DNA of 64,000 nt from Chitinophagaceae bacterium (lineage in GTDB: Bacteria; Bacteroidota; Bacteroidia; Chitinophagales; Chitinophagaceae): the NCBI GenBank assembly GCA_016706055.1, contig JADJKL010000007.1, positions 1-64,000 of the forward strand. The letters run 5' to 3'. The translations under genes were made by a program, and so were the position numbers. Positions 1 to 7,823 of this stretch are shown here, piece after piece; position 1 is the first letter of the stretch, and every line of letters starts with the position of its first letter. Under the pieces are notes generated by a model. That model was given only the letters and a program-made list of their open reading frames with translations. It ran no database searches and was not told the origin of the DNA.

Positions 1-1
1 T

Positions 2-277
2 TCAGCGGAAAATAAAGACACAACTCAATTAATATCAAAACAAAACTTGACCCTACGAAAGAATGGAAATTTCACCGTGGACTTGGTCGAAGCGGATTTC
101 GGTTGTTCAATTTCAGGAAAATATAAAAAAGTTGGTGACACAATCTTATTAGACGAAGCAACAATTGACAGAACAAATTCAAAAATCACTTCCAAATATC
201 TAATACAAAAAAATGAACTTGTTCCATTGATTGATACGATTAACAAGATAACATTTAAAATCGCACAGACGAACTAA
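2..277 (+). CDS. Hypothetical protein, C-terminal part only
   Basis: The reading frame is open from the first bases of the window, so the start lies outside it. About 91 residues are visible. The segment alternates charged and hydrophobic residues (GNFTVDL, GKYKKVGDTILL, NKITFKI), like the beta strands of a small lipocalin-like or NlpE-like domain, but I do not recognise a family. It ends with TAA at 275-277. A TTG at 47 is in frame but is unlikely to be the start, because coding-like sequence continues upstream of it. It is followed directly by a long imperfect inverted repeat. Confidence 0.5.
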   Translation, partial: SAENKDTTQLISKQNLTLRKNGNFTVDLVEADFGCSISGKYKKVGDTILLDEATIDRTNSKITSKYLIQKNELVPLIDTINKITFKIAQTN

Positions 278-292
278 ACGGCGTGCAACATT

Positions 293-467
293 GGGTTTGC
301 TTCTACGCTGGCTGAAGGAATAAACATGAGCATTTGTTCGCTATTCATCAGTAGTTCCGGGCTGAAAATTCATTGTTCGGCTTTTGTAGTTATCTTCGGC
401 TTTGGGTTCGTTATTGTGCTGACGTTCGGGAGAAAAGTTCATTGAATGCCAGCGCAGCAGCAAGCCC
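293..467. repeat. Imperfect inverted repeat, attC-like in layout
   Basis: Bases 293-312 (GGGTTTGCTTCTACGCTGGC) pair with 448-467 at 17 of 20 positions, leaving a loop of about 135 bases with no convincing gene. It begins 15 bases after the stop of the preceding gene. Placement after a stop codon and pairing of long imperfect arms resemble integron attC sites or a dispersed Bacteroidota repeat. No integrase is visible, and no clear core-site pair was identified, so the attC reading is inference only. Confidence 0.5.
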
Positions 468-558
468 CCGACGTCAGACTGTGAAAAAACTATCTTTCCC
501 TTATTAAACAGTCTGTAAAATTTCACTAAACAAGTACTAAGACTTATTTAAGCAGCCT

Positions 559-840
559 TTATAAAGACAATCTGTGTAGTTTCCAAAAAAAGCAATAGCC
601 CATTTTGTCTGTAAATACTTTTGATAAACCCGTTTTTACAGCGCAGACTATTTTTTGTTTGATGTTATTATCATTGATGTCCACTGCATCCTGGTATTCA
701 CTGCGGTGAATGATGCGTTTGGGTAGTTTGGTACACTGCTGTTTTAACCCACAGGTTTTACCTACAATTAAAATCTCCTTCATTCTTTTATTTATAAATA
801 AAATACCGCTGCACATCTCGTCGCTTACCTCCTTCGCCAA
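559..840 (-). pseudogene. IS1182-type transposase remnant
   Basis: A 93-residue open frame resembles the C-terminal part of DDE transposases of the IS1182 group. It has a cysteine pair typical of the zinc-binding segment (CGLKQQCTK), then the hallmark HRSEYQDAVDINDNN stretch, then a short tail (GLSKVFTDKMGYCFFWKLHRL) like the end of these proteins. The segment that usually lies between them, containing EHPFGTIKR-like residues, is missing, so this is an internally deleted fragment. No terminal inverted repeats were recognised. It marks a past insertion at the edge of the region. Confidence 0.6.
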
Positions 841-1010
841 CCAATAAAAGACGGGCGGCTTCGGATTGTGCTAGCATTTAAGTCACAAACAATTTTTTTT
901 GTAAAAAGGTAGCCTTTCTTTAAAAAACCAATTACAGTTATCTTTATAAAGAACATAATACATCGGCATTAAAACAGATCGATGTATGAAAGAAAATTTA
1001 AATTGCAGTA

Positions 1011-1880
1011 ATGTCAACACTTTCTATAACAACCATTCAAACCAATCTGCAGTGGGAAGACAAAGCCGCCAACCTGCAAATGCTGGAACAAAAGATCAAC
1101 AGCATTAAACAGAAAACAGAGATTGTGGTACTCCCCGAAATGTTCAGCACTGGCTTTAGCATGAATCCGGAACTATTTGCAGGAAACGATGCGGACGGGG
1201 AGGAGAAACAATGCAATGGATGAAAAAATTGCAGCAGAAAAAAAAATTCTTACGGAGTTTTATCTGTCGGGACGATAACCACCTACCAGGAGACGGTACA
1301 GACAAGCGTTCCGTCCCGATATTATAACAGACTTATCTGGATGCTGCCAAACGGACAGTATGGTGTGTACGATAAAAGACATCGCTTTGGCTATGCCGGA
1401 GAAGACAATCATTATACTGCTGGCAATAAACGATTAATCGCTTCCGTAAAAGGATGGAAACTAAACTTACAAGTTTGTTACGATTTAAGGTTTCCTGTTT
1501 GGGCAAGGCAATCACCCACCCCAATTCCCTCCCAGGAGGGGATTAAAGACAGTGTAGCAGAATACGATGTATTAATATATGTAGCCAACTGGCCCGAAAA
1601 AAGAAGCCATGCATGGAAAACATTATTGCAAGCAAGAGCAATAGAAAATCAATGTTATGTAGTAGGTGTAAATCGTACTGGCAATGATGGCAATGCTATT
1701 TACCATAGTGGCGACAGTATGATAATAGATCCAATGGGAGAAGTGCTATATACAAAGAAGGATGAAGAAGATATATTCACCATCAGATTGGATAAGGAAC
1801 ATTTGCAATCCGTAAGAGAAAAACTTCCTTTCCTAAAAGATGCAGATGGATTTATGATAATAAACGACTTCGACAATTAG
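1011..1880 (+). CDS. Carbon-nitrogen hydrolase (omega-amidase/nitrilase type), frameshifted
   Basis: The first part (1011-1223) carries the nitrilase N-terminus with the catalytic Glu in LPEMFSTGFSM. The second (1341-1880) carries RLIWMLPNGQYGVYDKRHRFGYAGED with the catalytic Lys, and the nucleophile Cys in LQVCYDLRFPVW, then VANWPEKRSHAW. These fit the YafV/Nit2-like omega-amidases, cytoplasmic enzymes that hydrolyse alpha-keto acid amides. Between about 1208 and 1257 the frame changes three times. One base fewer near 1205, one more A in the run at 1223-1228, and one more G at 1254-1255 would restore it. After VWARQ about a dozen extra residues (SPTPIPSQEGIK) are encoded by a dispersed GC-rich repeat. 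Probably an intact gene with consensus errors, though real decay is possible. Confidence 0.75.
1511..1541. repeat. GC-rich dispersed palindromic repeat inside a coding region
   Basis: The core CCCTCC-CA-GGAGGG at 1527-1540 is a perfect palindrome next to ACCCACCCC. A related palindrome, CCCCTCC-TT-GGAGGGG, lies at 31537-31552 between genes. This copy is in frame in the amidase gene and adds residues that the family usually lacks. Confidence 0.55.
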
Positions 1881-3458
1881 TTTTTTTGTTGCGCCTTATC
1901 TTTATTGATTAGCTCCAGTGCTTTGTCTAGTTTATAATCAGTTCCTTTTTTTACATCTTCAACTGTAGGCGGCGTAAACACTTCCGGTTGCACACCTCTT
2001 CCATTCTTTGGAATATTTTTATCTGTTACTAGTCGGAATAAAGGCAAGCGAAAACGAAGACCTGTTTCCGGAAGTTTTACATCTGGAATAAGCCAAGCAG
2101 AATTGCCATAAGCACCGCCACCTGTTTCTTCGCCAACAACAATTACATTTTCTTGTTTGATGATTGAGTTGACAAATAAAGTAGTGGCAGAAAAAGAATT
2201 TCCTCCGGTAAGAACATACACCTTACCATCAAAATGATGACTCTTCTTAGGTTTGAAATAATGCCGCTCAAAAAAACCAAAATGATAGTTACCGTCTTTT
2301 TTCTTTTTGGTAAGAAAAGCAATAAAGAGATTGTTCCAAAAATGATTCTGTATATATCGTTGATAAGGACCGCCTTTTTTTATCGCATATAACGAATCGC
2401 TTATTTTGAATTGCTGCGCTGCAATAAAACGACTGATGAAAGTTGAATTAGTAACACTGCCGCCACCATTACTTCGCACATCAATAATTAAATATTTGAT
2501 ATTATTTTTTTGCAATGCCTTAAACGAATTCTTAAAAAACTTTTTCAGTTCATATCCTTTACCAAAAGAAGCAAGATCCATCATGGCCGTTTGGCTTGCG
2601 GTATCAATCTTTAATAACCTTACGTTATCAGCCGCCTGTCTTCTTCTTTCCTTTTTTAGATGGTTGTGGTAGTACTGGCCTAAAAGGTCTTGTGCCAGTT
2701 CTTTGGGATGTATCACGGATAGCTTTATAAGCAGGAATCGTAATTGTTTTCGACTGACCTGTTGAATCAATATAATCGAAAGTATAGGTATCCGAAATTC
2801 CAAACAGATTGGTATAGATAGAACCAAAGAAACCTCTGTTGCTTAGTGTTTGATATTTATGTGTGCGGTTATAACCATCTGTAGATATATTGGCAAACAT
2901 CGTATCAACAAGTTCATCCTTTGTTCTTCCATTAATCTTTGTAATAACAGTGCCTCTTGTTAATATGCTATCCCGGCGATTTAAATTACCTGTAACTACC
3001 ATTGCCTCGTCCCATACTTTCATCGTTAGCGGAAACATCTTTCCCAAACGGGTGGTATCAAGATAGCTATTAAAAGCTTTGGAAGAACGTACTGTTGTGT
3101 GCCCGCAATTTATTTGTGCTGTTACGTAGTTTAATATTTTTTTAAACTGTGGCTCCGTCATGGAGTCTTTCAACTGTTCTCTTCCCCAATTAAAATAATG
3201 ATCCATACTATCCTTGCTGGTGTACCAGTAAAGACCGGGATGATGACTTTCTAATACAGACTGGTAAATAGTATAATCTTTCTGTAACTCCTGCGGAGAA
3301 AATTTATGATACGGAGAAAAAGACGACTTGCTTACGCCACATGAGGTAAAAAGAAGAGCAATATGCAACAAGCAATATGCAACAAGTAGTTTATTTTTTA
3401 GAAACCCTTTGCCAATTATAGAATGTATGTTGCTTGTTGCTTGATGCCAGTTGCTCAT
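1877..3458 (-). CDS. S41 family peptidase, lipoprotein, frameshifted
   Basis: A lipoprotein signal precedes LLFTSC. The N-terminal half contains a PDZ-like segment (GTVITKINGRTKDEL) and the C-terminal half the S41 fold (YLIIDVRSNGGGSV, then the nucleophile Ser in GGNSFSATT). Two frames overlap. Removing one A from the run of six at 2652-2657 joins QPSKKERRRQAADNV into one protein of about 520 residues, so a one-base consensus error is likely. It starts 3 bases after the thiL stop, so the two are probably cotranscribed. The pre-lipobox stretch is long, about 40 residues, and contains a tandem 14-bp repeat (3358-3385). The true start may be internal. Confidence 0.75.
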
Positions 3459-3461
3459 TGC

Positions 3462-4493
3462 CTATTGTTTCATATGATTCCAGCCTTGAGCAGTTATTTT
3501 ATGTTTGCCACCGCCTTTTGTAAGAATATGTGCACCTTCGTCAGCATCTGTCATATATCCTATCACACTGATTTGTTCGTTTAAAACCAACTTATCATGA
3601 TCGGTTTGTGAAATGGTAAACAGCAATTCATAATCTTCGCCACCACTTAACGCACAGGCAGTAGGATCTATTTCAAATTTGTATGCGGCCTTTTTCATTT
3701 CTTCTGCTATCGGTATTTTTTCTTCGTACAACACACAGCCAAGGCTGCTGTCTTTGCATAGGTGGAGGATTTCAGAACTAAGTCCATCACTTACATCGAG
3801 CATAGCTGTTGGCATAATTTCTTTTTCTTCAAAAAAATCAATAATATCTTTTCTTGCTTCAGGTTTCAAGAGTTTGCCGATAACAAAAGATTCGCCTTCC
3901 AAGTCAGGTTGCACACCCGGGCTTTCCATAAATATCTTTTTCTCTCTTTCCAGAAAAAGTAAACCAACATATGCTGAACCAAGATTTCCACTTACACAAA
4001 GTAAATCTCCATTTTTAGCAGTGCTTCTTTTTACAAACATATCAGGGGCCACTTCACCAATGGCGGTAACTGAAATAATAAATCCTTTTTGAGAAGAAGC
4101 TGTATCACCACCTACAAGATCAACACCATATTTATTACAAGCTGCATACACTCCTTCATAAAATTCATCTATAGCTTCCAGACTGAAACGGTTACTAATA
4201 CCAACGCTGACGGTAATTTGAGTAGGCGTAGCATTCATAGCATAGACATCACTAAGATTTACTACCACACTTTTGTAACCAAGATGTTTAAGTGGTGTAT
4301 AAGCAAGATCAAAGTGTACACCTTCAATCAGTAGGTCAGTAGTTACAATAGTTTGTTTACCATAATGATCAATTACGGCTGCATCATCACCGACACCTAA
4401 TATGGTTGACACATTTTGTATCTCAATATTTCTTGTCAGATGTTCTATCAAACCAAATTCACCAAGCTCGATTATTTCGGTTCTATTTTCCAT
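3462..4493 (-). CDS. thiL: Thiamine-monophosphate kinase
   Basis: ThiL phosphorylates thiamine monophosphate to thiamine diphosphate with ATP in the cytoplasm. At 343 residues it has the family's usual length. Visible motifs are GVGDDAAVI near residue 35, VVNLSDVYAMNA, LVGGDTA near 130, LDVSDGLSSEI near 235 and SGGEDYELLF near 285, which bind Mg2+ and nucleotide. No TPP riboswitch is visible upstream. The space before its ATG is taken by an inverted-repeat arm and the four-helix-bundle gene. The downstream S41 gene follows after 3 bases. Confidence 0.95.
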   Translation of the reverse strand: MENRTEIIELGEFGLIEHLTRNIEIQNVSTILGVGDDAAVIDHYGKQTIVTTDLLIEGVHFDLAYTPLKHLGYKSVVVNLSDVYAMNATPTQITVSVGISNRFSLEAIDEFYEGVYAACNKYGVDLVGGDTASSQKGFIISVTAIGEVAPDMFVKRSTAKNGDLLCVSGNLGSAYVGLLFLEREKKIFMESPGVQPDLEGESFVIGKLLKPEARKDIIDFFEEKEIMPTAMLDVSDGLSSEILHLCKDSSLGCVLYEEKIPIAEEMKKAAYKFEIDPTACALSGGEDYELLFTISQTDHDKLVLNEQISVIGYMTDADEGAHILTKGGGKHKITAQGWNHMKQ

Positions 4494-4909
4494 TTACGAT
4501 TTACAATTTAAGAGTTACGATTTTTGTTATGTTTTAATCTAAGCGTTTTTAACGAACTTACAATAATTGATAATAGTTCATTCCCTTCTTTCGAAAGAAT
4601 TTTTATTTCTTCTGAAAGCGTTGGATTATTGGCCTCAACAAGTTCAAAGAAAAAGAGTGACTCATCCAGTTCTTCCTCCACAATTTTAAACTTATTGATA
4701 AAATCAGCAGAGGATTTGGCACGAAGCGAAGCACTGTAGTTAGCTGCAGAAGATGAAGCAGAACGATTTAGTTGATCCGCATAGTTCTTATTTACAACGT
4801 TGTATGGTAATTTTAATACAAACCTTGCAACAACTATTGCATATTGTTTAAACCGTTCTCTAAGTTGTGCTTTTGTCATAAATCGTAAATCCCAAATCAA
4901 AAATCGTAA
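4494..4909. repeat. Inverted-repeat cassette carrying a four-helix-bundle gene
   Basis: The arms are 4494-4523 and 4880-4909, each 30 bases, and match at 24 of 30 positions as an inverted repeat. Both begin TTACGATTT and contain the motif twice. The left arm touches the thiL start codon on its outer side, and the right arm ends one base before the suhB-like stop codon. The enclosed gene's ATG (4877-4879) directly touches the right arm. Confidence 0.7.
4508..4879 (-). CDS. Four-helix-bundle protein (S23 family)
   Basis: The 123-residue all-helical protein matches the four-helix-bundle/S23 family (TIGR02436-like). Visible features are the typical SSSAANYSASLRAKSSADFINK and EEELDESLFFFELV segments. 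This family is known from intervening sequences in 23S rRNA genes and as accessory protein (Avd) of diversity-generating retroelements. No reverse transcriptase or variable repeat is visible here. An in-frame upstream ATG at 4900 lies within the repeat arm, so I place the start at 4879. It lies between thiL and the suhB-like gene, and the stop codon lies within the opposite arm, as if the gene and its arms moved as a unit. Confidence 0.85.
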   Translation of the reverse strand: MTKAQLRERFKQYAIVVARFVLKLPYNVVNKNYADQLNRSASSSAANYSASLRAKSSADFINKFKIVEEELDESLFFFELVEANNPTLSEEIKILSKEGNELLSIIVSSLKTLRLKHNKNRNS

Positions 4910-5698
4910 TTACTGTAGTTCTTTTTTATTGTTGATTACTGCCACCATTTCATCATGAATTTTTCCGTTTGTTGCCAGCACTTTGTGCTGATAAACAGAA
5001 AATTTATTGCCTTGAAGATCGGTAACTTTTCCTCCAGCTTCTTCTACAATTAAATAACCCGCTGCACTATCCCAGGCTTCCAGCTTGTGTTCAAAAAAAC
5101 CATCAAATCTTCCGGCTGCCACCCAACAAAGATCAATAGCCGCTGAACCCAATCTGCGTACTGGTACTCCTTTTCGTACAAACCGTTCAAACATTTCCAA
5201 TGGCCCGTTTGGCTCATTAATATATGTGTATGGAAATCCTGTTACCAGACATGCTTTTATTGCTTGCGTTTCTTCACTCACTTTAATAGGCTTATCATTC
5301 AAAGTTGCTCCTTTTCCTTTTTCGGCAAAATAAAATTCATTCATATGCGGATTATAAACCGCCGCCATCACAATTTCTCCTTCATGTTCAATGCCGATAG
5401 AAACACAATTTAATGGAATGCCATGTGCAAAATTAACCGTACCATCAATGGGATCGATTATCCATTTATACGTTGAATCTTGGATCAATTCGCCGCTTTC
5501 CTCCGCCAGTATCTGATGATCGGGAAAAGAATCTTTAATAACGCCCAATATTGCCTTTTCGGCTGCATAATCTGCTTCGGTAACCAAGTTATTTACACCT
5601 TCTTTGTTACTTATTTTAAAATCACTATTAAAAAAACGAAGAATTTCTGCTGCACCAGCCTTTGTAGCTGCTATTAATGTGGATTTAAGCATGTGCAA
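4910..5698 (-). CDS. Inositol monophosphatase family protein (SuhB-like)
   Basis: A Mg2+-dependent phosphatase of the inositol monophosphatase fold, 262 residues. Metal-binding motifs are AEESGE (65-70), DPIDGT (82-87) and WDSAAG (209-214). Residues 36-43 (NNLVTEAD) match the family's first conserved block. Substrates in the family include inositol phosphate, 3'(2')-phosphoadenosine phosphate and histidinol phosphate, and the sequence alone does not decide between them. A second ATG at 5692 gives a protein two residues shorter and may be the start. Confidence 0.88.
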   Translation of the reverse strand: MHMLKSTLIAATKAGAAEILRFFNSDFKISNKEGVNNLVTEADYAAEKAILGVIKDSFPDHQILAEESGELIQDSTYKWIIDPIDGTVNFAHGIPLNCVSIGIEHEGEIVMAAVYNPHMNEFYFAEKGKGATLNDKPIKVSEETQAIKACLVTGFPYTYINEPNGPLEMFERFVRKGVPVRRLGSAAIDLCWVAAGRFDGFFEHKLEAWDSAAGYLIVEEAGGKVTDLQGNKFSVYQHKVLATNGKIHDEMVAVINNKKELQ

Positions 5699-5711
5699 AG
5701 ATAAAAAAGCA

Positions 5712-5786
5712 GATTTTAGATTGCAGATTTAACCTGCCCGCCATCAAAAATATATATTTGCTATGGTCAGGCAGGGATTTTAGATT
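5712..5786. repeat. Palindromic repeat between short direct repeats
   Basis: CCTGCCCGCCAT (5733-5744) pairs with ATGGTCAGGCAGG (5763-5775) to form a hairpin around an AT-rich loop. An identical 11-base direct repeat, GATTTTAGATT, lies outside it at 5712-5722 and 5776-5786. The layout resembles a small insertion with target duplication, although the repeated word is itself low in complexity. Confidence 0.55.
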
Positions 5787-5797
5787 TGAGGCGTTTA

Positions 5798-7747
5798 ATG
5801 CAAATGAATTTATCCGTAATAATAGTCAATTACAACGTAAAGCTTTTTCTGGAGCAATGCCTTTGTTCTGTGCAAAAGGCTATCCTTGGAATGGAAGCAG
5901 AGATAATTGTTGTTGACAACAACTCTGTTGATAACAGTATTGAATACCTTACTCCCAAATTTCCAGCGGTAAACTTTATCGCTAATAAAGAGAATACAGG
6001 TTTTGCAAAAGCTTGTAACCAAGGGCTCGAACAAGCAAAGGGAAGCTACATTCTCTTTTTAAATCCTGACACCATTGTGCCGGAAGATTGCTTTACAAAA
6101 TGCATTTCCTTTTTTGAAGCCAATAAAGAAGTTGGCGCAATTGGCATCAAAATGCTGGATGGAAGCGGCAATTTCTTAAAAGAATCAAAACGGTCATTCC
6201 CTTCACCCTCAACATCTTTATATAAGTTGTTTGGTTTGGCAAAACTGTTTCCTCGTTCTAAAATTTTTTCAAAGTATCATCTAGGTTACCTTAAAGAAGA
6301 TGAAAATAATGAAGTAGATGTTTTGGCGGGAGCTTTTATGATGATAAAAAAAGAAGTGCTGGATAAAGTAGGCGGTTTCGATGAAACATTTTTTATGTAC
6401 GGCGAAGACGTTGACCTGAGTTACCGTATTCAAAAGGCAGGATACAAGAATTATTATTTTGCAGATAGTAGCATTATTCATTTTAAAGGAGAAAGCACAA
6501 GGAAAGGCAGCATGAACTATGTGCGGATGTTTTATAATGCGATGAGCATTTTTGTTCGCAAACATTATGGCGGCAGCAAGGCCGGACTTTTTAGCTTCTT
6601 AATTCATATTGCCATTTGGTTCCGTGCTGCACTTACTACGATTGGAAGTTTTATTCGAAAAAACGGTTTGCCTATAATTGATGCTGGGCTAATTCTTCTT
6701 TCGTTCTGGTTAATGAAGAATATTTGGAATGAATATGTACGTACAGACATTCAATATGAAAATAAATTATTATGGATTGCATTTCCTGCCTACACCATTT
6801 TTTATCTGATAGCAGCCTACTACGCCGGGCTGTATGACCGCTGGTACAAATGGAGTGAACTTTTCCGCTCATCAGTAGTTGCAACAATTGTGCTGTTAGC
6901 TGCTTATGCAATGCTGCCTGAACAATATCGTTTTTCAAGAGCCATTCTTTTATTTGGAGCAATGCTGGCTTTTGCATTAATAAGTCTGCTACGTTGGATA
7001 CTTATACAATTGAATGTTTTAAATAGTAATAAGGACAGAGATGAACACACCCAAACAGTGATTGCTGGATCTGTAGTTGAGTTTGAAGCAGCTAAGCAAT
7101 TATTGAAAGATGCAGGCTTGCAACAAAGAGTAGTTGGAAGAGTAACAGTAGCTGCGGATGATAATGATGGTATTGGCAGCGTTAAGAATATTAAAAGCTT
7201 ATCAACTGTTATTCCTTTCAGGGAAATAATATTTTGTCAGGGAGCCTTATCGTATGCAGCAATTATTGAAAGCATACAACAGCTTCCTTCATCGGTTAAT
7301 AGTATGATTCATGCACATGGCACCACCAGTATTGTTGGCAGCAACTCAAAAGACAGTTCCGGCGAAGTGGTTTCAAAAGAAAATGGTTTTAAACTTTCAG
7401 ACCCATATAATAGAAGGATAAAAAGATTGATTGATGTAAGCATCTCCATTTTTTCTCTAATTACATTTCCTGTTCATTTATTATTTGTAAAGAAACCGTT
7501 CTCCTTTTTCAGAAATTGCTTTCAAGTACTTTTTGCCAAAAAAACATGGATAGGCTATGCAGTTTCTGAAAAGAATCTTCCTGTATTGCATGATGCAGTT
7601 ATTAGTTGTAATGGAATACCAGCAGATAATAAGCAACAATTGCCAAGGGAAAGTTTACAAATGATGGATTACTGGTATGCTCGGGACTATGAACCAATGA
7701 ATGATTTTAAGTTAATAAGGCGGATGTACCGTAGTTTAGGCGGATAA
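5798..7747 (+). CDS. Membrane-bound family 2 glycosyltransferase with a degenerate sugar-transferase-like C-terminus
   Basis: Residues 1 to about 270 form a GT2 domain: LSVIIVNYNVKLFLEQCL, IIVVDNNSVDNS, FLNPDT (DXD-like), then GAFMMIKKEVL and FDETFFMYGEDVDLSYR. Rhamnosyl- and similar transferases share this block. Several hydrophobic helices follow between about residues 270 and 410, then a Rossmann-like stretch, then NRRIKRLIDVSISIFSLITF, which resembles the membrane anchor of polyprenyl-phosphate sugar transferases. The catalytic motifs of that family are not evident, so this part looks structural or decayed. It likely acts in cell-surface polysaccharide assembly at the inner membrane. A TTG at 5786 lies in a repeat, so ATG 5798 or 5804 is the more likely start. 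Confidence 0.8.
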   Translation: MQMNLSVIIVNYNVKLFLEQCLCSVQKAILGMEAEIIVVDNNSVDNSIEYLTPKFPAVNFIANKENTGFAKACNQGLEQAKGSYILFLNPDTIVPEDCFTKCISFFEANKEVGAIGIKMLDGSGNFLKESKRSFPSPSTSLYKLFGLAKLFPRSKIFSKYHLGYLKEDENNEVDVLAGAFMMIKKEVLDKVGGFDETFFMYGEDVDLSYRIQKAGYKNYYFADSSIIHFKGESTRKGSMNYVRMFYNAMSIFVRKHYGGSKAGLFSFLIHIAIWFRAALTTIGSFIRKNGLPIIDAGLILLSFWLMKNIWNEYVRTDIQYENKLLWIAFPAYTIFYLIAAYYAGLYDRWYKWSELFRSSVVATIVLLAAYAMLPEQYRFSRAILLFGAMLAFALISLLRWILIQLNVLNSNKDRDEHTQTVIAGSVVEFEAAKQLLKDAGLQQRVVGRVTVAADDNDGIGSVKNIKSLSTVIPFREIIFCQGALSYAAIIESIQQLPSSVNSMIHAHGTTSIVGSNSKDSSGEVVSKENGFKLSDPYNRRIKRLIDVSISIFSLITFPVHLLFVKKPFSFFRNCFQVLFAKKTWIGYAVSEKNLPVLHDAVISCNGIPADNKQQLPRESLQMMDYWYARDYEPMNDFKLIRRMYRSLGG

Positions 7748-7823
7748 ATTCTATACAAACCTATTTTCGCATCGGTTTCAAAAAATACATTGCGTAACTT
7801 TAAACCAAATCTTTAAGCTTTAC

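Noticed and set aside
341..526. Minus-strand frame of 61 residues
   Set aside because: It coincides with the long inverted repeat and its text mirrors repeat structure rather than protein conservation.
4508..4879. Diversity-generating retroelement accessory gene (avd)
   Set aside because: The four-helix-bundle family fits, but there is no reverse transcriptase, template repeat or variable repeat in the window.
4494..4910. TPP riboswitch before thiL
   Set aside because: The space upstream of thiL is a repeat arm and another gene, and no THI-box-like conserved segments were seen.
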